Assembly: GCA_031213475.1 (NCBI GenBank)
Contig: JARUPZ010000020.1
Span: 7,907,207 to 7,971,206 of the forward strand
Reading direction: 5' to 3'
DNA from: Nereocystis luetkeana
Taxonomy: Eukaryota; Sar; Phaeophyceae; Laminariales; Laminariaceae
DNA length: 64,000 nt
The translations under genes and the position numbers were made by a program. Shown here in pieces: positions 56,677-64,000 of this stretch (positions within the stretch are counted from its first letter, which is position 1; the number at the start of each line of letters is the position of its first letter). The notes below the pieces were generated by a model. The model had not been told where the DNA came from. It was given only the letters and a program-made list of their open reading frames with translations, and did no database searches.

Positions 56677-57612
56677 CAAGGCGCTTCGCTTCGCTCCGCG
56701 GGCGGCCTACGCCGCCCGCTACGCTCGCTCTGGAAGAAAAAGTACATGTCGAATTACGCGAAGCGGACATAAGGTCGATGATTGAACATATATTTTTATG
56801 ATTGTTGTAGTTGCAAATTGGCGACTTGATAATGCCAAGAGTCGCATGCCGTACGTACGCACGTACTGGTACGTACATACCCTAGGTAGGGCACTGAGTT
56901 TCTTCTTTCGATATGCTGTATGATATGTACCTGGTATGTACGCACGAGAAAGCACAGCATGGCACAGCGGCACAGCACAGCAGCACTGCAAAAACAATGA
57001 AATTGAAACCGAAAAATTCGGAAAGACAAAAAATCCCCGTCCCCTCTACTGTAATAATTGCCTGCCCCTGGAGTACCTTGCACCAGTCAAAGAATAAAAA
57101 AAAAATGAACAGTAGAGCTTCTCTCTCAGCCTCGTACGCCGCCCGCCCCTCTTTCGACCACCTTGCCACCGTTTCGGTCCGTGTAAAGCTTTCCTCCCTC
57201 TCTGTCACAGTGATCCCCGTTACCCGCCCCGCGTGAAGCCCGGTGCTCACCGTGACCCTCGTTCGCCAGCTCGACGATGTCGATGGTCAGACGGGCGTTC
57301 GTCTCTGTGTATACTTCAGCGTGGTCGCAAAAATAAGAACCGCTTGAATGTTAGCTAGCAATCCCGAACGAGCCTTATGGACTCGAACATACTCAGTCTA
57401 ATTTTTCAGATCGAGGCAAAACAGAGCCCATTCATGCTTCCCTTGTACACACGACGCCTAGCCACGAAAACCGCGACCGTACTCCTTGCAACCACCCCTC
57501 TACCCGCCAGCATCCGCCGACACCCGCGACGGCGCCGGGCTTGCCCGCGTCGCCCGGCGCCGTGCTCCGACTACACACACGCACACGAAACTGAAGAAGA
57601 AAAAAAGAAAAA
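56677..57612 (-). mobile_element. Diverged fifth copy of the 1.1-kb element, 5' truncated
   Basis: It keeps the 3' end (CAAGGCGCTTCGC) and hairpin, then is colinear with copy 4 until about 57,612. The GAACTACATAC end is absent. It is the most diverged copy and therefore the most useful for testing coding constraint. Confidence 0.75.
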
Positions 57613-59000
57613 ATAAGTGAAAGTGCAAAAGAAATTTCAACCAGCGGGTGAAAAAAAGCGAAAGAGAGCCTCCCAAACCGCTGAAAAAACAAAATCGGCT
57701 TTCTCTTTTCCGAGATTTTTTTTCTATTGTTCCGGGAAAAAAAGTGTGGCACGAGAAGCGAGCACGCAAAGAAAGCAAAGAACGCGAAGAAAGCAAGGAT
57801 CGTAGAAGCGACAAAAAATCGTGGGAGACTCGCTGAGCGTGGGGCAGGTGCTTATGATCAAGTGATTTTAGGAAAAGGGTAAACGTAATTATGTTTATAC
57901 AGATATTTTTATTCATGCTGTTGGAGTAGGTACAAACTGTAAGCAAGAGCTTGCACGCTGATTCGACTAGGGAGGAAGGACAGCAGAAGTATATACGTAG
58001 TACAGGATAGGTTTATTTTATCTACTGCTGTAGCATGATATACTCGCACATCAACAGAGATCTTGCTATTGTTATACAGGACCAGCAAAAACGAGTGTAT
58101 GGTGCTCTCACGTGTCCCTACGGGTCTGCCCTATGATTTCGTTGAGTTCAATCCTTCGGGAACGACAGTGCTATCACCCAGGCGGACAAGATGACCTGAG
58201 CCGCGGCCGGAGATCAGATTGGAGAACGAAGGTCGCGGCGAAGGCATCCGTCTCAGCAAGGGGGGAAGATGGTGCACGCGTGTACGTACGTACGCGCTTG
58301 GAGTCGAGGCCCATGAATTTGTTTGAATTTGCTTACTGTCTGTTACGTAGTATCGTAACTGGACTGTATACCCCCCCCTATTTTATATAGGTTGGGTTGG
58401 CGTCCGTTGGCATCGACACTGTAAAACATGCCGCTCACTGCGTGAGCTAGACAACCAGGGTACTATTTTGTTTTTTTTGGCGATCGCCAACAGCTGGTTG
58501 TTGAGTTATATCATTTGTGCGAGGTGAACAACCTTTACTCCGCACAAGGGAATTGATCGTATCACGTAGTGTTCAAGAAAAGACACCCAAGAGGAAGTTA
58601 CATAGTACTCCCATTGCTGTATTTGGAAGTGGCTACACCGGAAATTAAATTAACTCAATGAAGCTGTCATCCATATGCAAGTCCACCTCACAAGCGGTTC
58701 TTAGTAGGATGCACCGTTCATGCGGCTCGCCGGACACCTCGCGGCGCTTCGCTTGGTGCAAGTAATGTCTGTCTGCCTGGTCCGTGAAAACAAGCTCCGT
58801 CCCGGCGTTGTAGGGATGCGAGGGTCCATGGTCATACGACTACGGCCATGCATGAGATCGAGTACACCTCTCCAATCGAGTATACCCCCCCCCCCCCCCA
58901 CCCGCCGCGAAGCAATAATTATCTGGATATATATATATATATATAAACAAAACTATAAATTCGTTTTCTCTGGTCGGTCGCCGTGGGGGCGTTTCGGTGG
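57613..59000. other. No confident gene; C-run and (TA)n microsatellite
   Basis: Contains a run of 14 C (about 58,886-58,899) and ATATATATATATATATATA (about 58,929-58,945). A plus frame at about 58,955-59,131 (core SREFCTIREWRDFSGTD) looks protein-like and lies just before the Cys-rich gene. It could be an upstream exon, but no splice pair was found. Confidence 0.4.
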
Positions 59001-59460
59001 CCTTTCGCAAGATTGTCAGCCCTGATTCGCGAGAGTTTTGTACTATTCGCGAGTGGAGGGACTTTTCGGGAACAGATTCAACAGGACTGCCGTTGATCTC
59101 AGCTGCTTTGGCCCGAAGAGACCGGCTATAAGACGGCATACATACGATAGTAGACCGATTATTTTTCTATTTTGTTCCGGAATAGTTTCAACACAGGACT
59201 ACGACGCGGGTCATTGGATTATTTGCGTGCGTGGACACATGTAGACAGCATACGACGGGCGTCACGCTGGTGTTGCCTCTTCGTATACCGCTTGGCCAGT
59301 TGGCCTCCTGCTGGCGTTGCTCCTGCTCGTGCCGCTCCTGCTCGTGCCGCTCGTGCTCGTGCCGCTCCTTCTGGTGCCGCTCCTGCTGGTGCTGTTTTTG
59401 CTTTCGCTGCTTCTCTTGGTACCGGGTACTCCTCCCGCTAGTGCTGCTCCTGCCTCGTAG

Positions 59461-59924
59461 ATGGCATCGCCTGCTCCTGGTGGCGCTGCTTCTACAGAGT
59501 GGATAGCACTCTTTCCTGCTGCCGATATTAAAGGTTCTGCCTTCAATACACCTCTGCCTCGCCCTCTTCTGGCGGATCTTGGAAGCCCATTTCGAACAGA
59601 ACCCCCCTGTCCAAGTCAGTGCTCAATCCCACTGTAACCGCTGCATCTCCCTGCTATATGACGGAGACCAAACTTTGGAGGCAAGGTCGATTTTGCGACC
59701 GGCGACCACGACACCTGCCCCGGCAGCGGGATAATCTTGAAGTGGCCCAAAGGCTGTGAATTATGCGGCAGGCCTATCGACGTCCGCACCGTGTCCTTCA
59801 CGCTCGAGACAGGAGGTGGCGGTGAGTTGTGTTCTGGGCTTCTCTGTTGCAGTTGTTGTTGTTGTTGTTGTTGGTGTTGTTGTGTGCTACCTATTTATAC
59901 CGCCGCGGCTGCTGCTGCTGCTGC

Positions 59925-59979
<55 letters not shown>

Positions 59980-60688
59980 GCTGTTGGTGTTGTTTGTCGC
60001 CTACGTCTAACGCCGCGGCTGCTGTTGTTGAGTTTTTTCCACACTTGCAATTTTCGGTATTAATAATACGAGAACACGACTTGGTGGCGCAGCGCATTGC
60101 TGCTGCTACTGCTGCTGCTGCACCTTTTCCTGATGTTGTTACCCTGCGCGCCTACCGCCCCTGATGCTGTTTTTCTCGCTTCAGGTTGGTTTATGTAGTC
60201 GTCGTTCGCGTTGTTGCTGTTGTAGAGACCTTTGAGTCAGTATCTACTGCCGCTGCTGCTGCTGCTGTTAGTGTTGTTGTTGACGTTGCTGTTCCCGCAT
60301 GTTGTCGACCTCCAGGACTGAATCTACAACCAAGATGTTTTTGCCTCCGTGTTTTTTATAGTACGCGTATGCGCTGCTGTTACCGCTACTGTACAGCCTG
60401 CGTTCCTTTCCACACCGAGGCAGGTGTCTACCTTCGCTGTTGCTGCTGTTGTTTACCTGGTATGCTGTTGGTGGTGGTGCTGTTGCTGTTCCCACACGTA
60501 GTCGACCTTTAAAAATAAATCCAAGGCAAAAACGTACTAATAATGCCATTTGTTTATGCGCTACTGCGCCTACTGCCATTTGCTTTTGTGCTGCTGCTGC
60601 CGCTGCTACTGCCGTTGTTGTTTACAGCCTGCGTTCATTTCCCCAACAGCAGTGTCTACCGCCACTGCTGCTGTTGTTGGCTGTTGGT

Positions 60689-60750
<62 letters not shown>

Positions 60751-60813
60751 CGTCGTTGCTGTGTTCCCGCACGCGAGAACACGAATTGGTGGCGCAGCCC
60801 ATTGCTGCTGCTG

Positions 60814-60862
<49 letters not shown>

Positions 60863-62690
60863 GTTTCCTGCTGCTATAACCCCGCGCGCCTATCGCCCCT
60901 GATGCTGATTTTGTTGTGTACGCAGACGTCGTTCGCGTAGTTGCTGTTGTACGCGGCTTTGAGTCAGTGTCTGCCGCCACCGCCGCTGCAGCTGTTGTCT
61001 ATGTTGTTGTTGTTGGCGTGGTTGTTGCTGTTCCCGCATGTTGTCGACCTTCAGCACTAAATACAAGACACAAATACATACCAGGTACTACAGCAGTAGG
61101 TATAACCAAAAACTACTGTCCATTTTTTTTTTCTTGATCCGAGCTCACACCGAGACAGGGGTATAGTACGCGTACTGCCATTTGTATATGGGCTGCTGAT
61201 GCCGTCGTTTTTGTTTTGCACACTATAACCAACTTTTTTTTCCGAACAGCTGCCATTGTTGTTTACAGCCTGAGTTTCTTTCCACACCGAGACAGTTGCC
61301 TACCACCGCTGCTGCTGTTGTTGTTCCGACACGATAACAGACAGGCGTTGAGTACACTAACACGTTTCCATGTTTTATGCTGCTGCCGACTCTGCCCTCG
61401 CCGTCTCTGCCGCGAAAAAAGACGTGAGGGTTTGCCAACATCATTCATCGCATCCCATTCCTATTTACCTTTTTCGTGCTTTCTGCCTCTACAGCGCACG
61501 CCAACGCGTATTTTCTAAACTGTTTTTATTTTATTTTTTGCCAAAATCAGGTATACCTGGCCACTTTCGGCCAAAATCAGATACATTCTGAAAACAAGTA
61601 CAAAACACACCCCAGGAGCCCTGCTATTGTCCAGGCTGACATCGTAACTGATTTTGGCTCGAAAAGGACAACTTATACCTGTTTTTTCTACTCTCTCTAG
61701 CTTTCAACTGATTTTGGCCAACTTTGAACCAATCAGAGGGGCCACATACGTACACTGCTGTTTCTCTCCGTATGCGTCTGCCCTCCCTCGGTTGAAATTA
61801 TTCTGCATTACGCAACGTATATACTCTGTACGCGCACGTACACGTTGTACGTCGAAGTACGTATCTACATAAATATGCATACATGAGTATGCTGGTTCCA
61901 CTTTTTTTCTTCTTTGGGGTGTGCGACGTGCTTCAGTTATTGAATAGTTGTTGTGTCCTACTGCCGCTGCTTTGTTGTTTTCTATGGTCACACCGGTCCA
62001 TACATCACCATGGTCTTCATCTGCACCACCCCGCGTCGAGTTTGTCTCAGGTTTGGTACGGCAAGATAATTTCGTGCCGAGCTGGCAGTTCCGCGAGGAC
62101 GGTCAAGAAGATTTAAGCTGCCAACGGTGGGGGGGCGCCAGAGTAAGTACTCTTCTTGGCGCCCCCGCCGTCGCAGAACAAACGAAGCCTATTAACAGTG
62201 ACTCTCTGCAGGCCCAAGTGAAGCCCGTGGTATCTACACCCTAAATAAAACTAAACGACTTAGATTTTGGAGGCCATATATGGCACGCTTCTTTTTTTAC
62301 CCGACTCTCATGGACAGAACACCGCTCGCGGCGCGCGTTTTTCACTTGGTTTTAGTCTACACCTGATTTTGGCTCAAACGGATCAGGTATAATTGATTTT
62401 GGCATTTGCCCTTTTCAAAGTCTTCGTCAACTAAACTCATACCAACTAAAATATTTGTATTCAACACGTCTTACATGTCTCCTTTGTGCTGTCGGTTTGT
62501 TGTCTATAATCTATGTTTGCAGGTCCGTAAGGACTGTGTCTACTGCAAAGGAACTATCAAGGACAACGGCATCTTGATCGGCCTGTGCAAGCCCCCCCTG
62601 CACTTCTCGGGCTCCAAGTACTCCAGGAAGCTCTTCATCGCCCACGACGAGCAACTTCAGGGCGAACGCCACGCGAAGTTCGGCGAATAG
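59461..62690 (+). CDS. Cys-rich protein with several CxxC pairs, three exons, family unknown
   Basis: Exons 59,461-59,821 (acceptor TGCCTCGTAG, begins ATG; donor GTGAGT, phase 1), 62,051-62,142 (acceptor TTTGTCTCAG; donor GTAAGT, phase 0) and 62,523-62,690 (acceptor TGTTTGCAG; stop TAG). The sum is 621 bp, 206 residues. Cys pairs: HCNRC, GCELCG, DCVYC, plus single Cys, a zinc-ribbon-like layout. Landmarks: FGGKVDFATGDHDTCPG, LVRQDNFVPSWQFREDG, HFSGSKYSRKLFIAHDE. Within exon 1 the frame must shift at a C6 run (59,602-59,607) and back at a T3 run (about 59,674), net zero; between them only a third frame gives the CNRC segment. Two homopolymer errors, or a damaged gene. The ATG may be internal if earlier exons exist. 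Cellular role unknown; metal binding is inferred from CxxC pairs. Confidence 0.6.
59830..61340 (+). repeat. Composite GTT/CTG triplet repeat intron with ~705-bp internal duplication
   Basis: This block fills most of the 2.2-kb intron 1. Pure (TTG/GTT)n tracts at about 59,928-59,980 and 60,690-60,750, and (GCT)n at about 60,800-60,860. The sequence from 'gagaacacga' at 60,070 recurs at 60,775. 'tacagcctg-gtt-ctttcc' occurs near 60,395, 60,625 and 61,265. The frames here are long because of triplet periodicity and are not genes. Confidence 0.85.
62131..62166 (+). promoter_or_regulatory. Hairpin enclosing a 5' splice site
   Basis: GGGGGCGCCA (62,131-62,140) pairs perfectly with TGGCGCCCCC (62,157-62,166). 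Inside it GAGTA (62,141-62,145) pairs with TACTC (62,148-62,152). The donor GTAAGT (62,143-62,148) lies within the inner stem and its loop. Such a structure could reduce splicing of intron 2; this is an inference from base pairing. Confidence 0.6.
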
Positions 62691-63185
62691 GCTCGGGTGG
62701 AACTGGAGAAAAGCGCCGCCAAGCGGGAAGGCTGTGTCGGTCGATCTCCTCGGTTCGGGCTCGGAATAGATCTTCGCACTTTAAGAGTCTGTTCTCGTGT
62801 CTATCATGATCTGCCGGTAGAGCATCATACACAGTTGATCTGCCTTTGGTCTGCGCCTGGGGTCTGAATATAGAGGTGTTCGCGGGCGTTTTGTTGCAGC
62901 GTGCGCCTGCGTTTATTATATTTAAATACTTTCACCAAACATCCGTTGTGCGTGTACTTTCAAGTCTGCCAGCGGGTACTTTGAGTTCAAGCGTGGGGAG
63001 CGGACTGGTTCATTTTTTTCCGGTGGGGGTTTCTTCACCTAAGAAGAGTGTCAGGTTTTGCATCGCCTTCATCACGCTAGTGCCTTGGAGAGTGTCAAGG
63101 TCTAACTGACTTTTGTGCATCCTCTCTGGGTGCTGTGGACAACGAAATATCCTGTTTTTTTCTATCTACCTTGGGTGTTTGCCAG
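62691..63185 (+). other. Intergenic or intron sequence with one exon-like block
   Basis: After CTGCCAG at about 62,977 a short block reads GYFEFKRGERTGSFFS and is followed by GTGGGG. It could be an exon before 63,186, but the phases (exit 1, entry 0) disagree. Confidence 0.35.
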
Positions 63186-63341
63186 GGTGCTGATTCCGTT
63201 GATATTAGCGACATTCGCGTTTGCGAGGGAATTTTTGCTACTACTTACTCCCGTCGCTTCGACTTCTTTGCGTTTCACGCCGGCCCCGGCCCCACTGCTA
63301 CGCTGAAGACGTTTTTCCTTGAGGAATTCCTGTCGTATTAA
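63186..63341 (+). CDS. Terminal exon of an unidentified gene, 51 codons
   Basis: Acceptor GGGTGTTTGCCAG, then GADSVDISDIRVCEGIF, TYSRRFDFFAFHAGPGP and a final FFLEEFLSY before TAA, with a second stop next to it (TAATAG). The composition is that of a folded protein. It lies 0.5 kb after the Cys-rich gene on the same strand, so it could be a separate small gene or an alternative 3' end. Family unknown. Confidence 0.45.
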   Translation, partial: GADSVDISDIRVCEGIFATTYSRRFDFFAFHAGPGPTATLKTFFLEEFLSY

Positions 63342-63708
63342 TAGTTGGTTTGGGCGTCCGCCAAAGGTTTCGTTCGTTGTCGAACTGTTAGGTGTCGCAG
63401 GACATGTGTCTACTGGCGCTGCGATTCGTCGAGCAAGTGCTTACTGTCGAATATACATATATGCATATATACAAGGGCTCCGCATGGGTGCCTGCCGGCA
63501 CCCATGCTCCGGATAGGAAAATATACCCCAGTGCCAAGTCGTGTGATTACTTTTAAGGAAGTTGACATAAATGTACCATTCGATCTTGTTACGAACAGGA
63601 TCAGGGCACTGCCAAGTGGTTCAGGGAAAAGGCACTGCCGAGTGTCAGTTCTCAGTTTTCGTGGCTGCCTCACTCGAATTATAGACCCACTTTTATAGCA
63701 TTTGTTTG

Positions 63709-63900
63709 GGGCGTTATTATTTCTGTCTTTTCCAGCCATGTACTCTGAAGCCCGGAAATCACAACCGTCTACCAGGTATATGTTATGGGCCAGGAGATCA
63801 TCGATAATTTGGAGCTCAGCTGCTGCTGTCGGGGGCAGAAATCAGCTCAGTTAAGAGAGGTTTCTCACAGGACTGAGATTGCTTTAATTTTGTTCACGGT
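63709..63900 (+). mobile_element. Diverged relative of the Harbinger-like element at 659-1521
   Basis: Similar to 690-870: 'ttatttctg-ctttt-cag' followed by 'gaagcc', 'aaatca' and 'aggaaatcatcgat'-like text, then a run with GAGCTCAG and AAGAGAGGTTT. The long palindrome is broken in this copy. It may continue past the window end. Confidence 0.55.
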
Positions 63901-64000
63901 GATAGTATACTGTAGTATTGCTGCCCTTTTGCTGCCCAGTTGCCAAGTACCCAATACCCCTTTTTAAGGCGAGCTGTACACCTACTTCCAACGGCGCTTG

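Noticed and set aside
59756..60940. Long poly-Leu, poly-Cys, poly-Ala and poly-Val frames
   Set aside because: Products of triplet-repeat periodicity in an intron; all frames are open for the same reason.
1..64000. tRNA or rRNA genes
   Set aside because: None recognised by eye; a covariance-model scan would be needed to exclude tRNAs.

Overview
This is a eukaryotic nuclear window. It has no bacterial operons and no ribosome binding sites. Coding potential comes as short blocks bounded by GT..AG splice signals whose phases agree. CAG/CTG/GTT triplet tracts, poly-G runs, tandem duplications and small transposons are abundant. The style (exon-poor, repeat-rich, near 50% GC, PA14-type repeat protein) suggests a multicellular or large-genome alga, most likely a stramenopile such as a brown alga. 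That is an inference from composition and gene style, not from a marker gene.

Layout. 0-3 kb: dispersed repeats and an 863-bp PIF/Harbinger-like element with TAA target duplications. 3.6-6.5 kb: a minus-strand multi-exon gene with a hydrophobic exon. 7.0-8.0 kb: a large fold-back. 8.4-8.9 kb: a small repeat-protein reading frame. 10.2-14.2 kb: minus-strand gene A, with one PA14-like exon pair. 14.4-17.6 kb: dispersed and tandem repeats. 17.65-20.95 kb: three head-to-tail copies of a 1,127-bp element ending in a GC hairpin. 21-23.7 kb: microsatellites and a 320-bp triplication. 23.9-24.9 kb: a minus-strand gene fragment. 26.6-27.1 kb: a degenerate motif array. 27.3-45.7 kb: thirteen tandem 1.41-kb units, closed by a 239-bp TIR element. 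45.9-48.8 kb: the 5' exons of gene B, paralogous to gene A. 48.9-49.5 kb: a second fold-back. 50.2-50.9 kb: minus-strand exons. 51.9-54.9 kb: a decayed Gln-rich gene. 55.5-57.6 kb: two inverted copies of the 1.1-kb element. 59.5-62.7 kb: a plus-strand Cys-rich gene with a triplet-repeat intron. 63.2 kb: a terminal exon. 63.7 kb: a relative of the first transposon.

Central result. The 18-kb tandem array reads best on the minus strand. Each unit holds two exons (175 and 101 bp) with consistent splice sites. Together they encode 92 residues of a PA14-like domain. The module starts and ends in phase 0, so copy number can change without breaking the frame. All 13 copies are open. The same four 5' exons precede one module in gene A and thirteen in gene B, so the window shows an ancestral gene duplication followed by module amplification in one copy.
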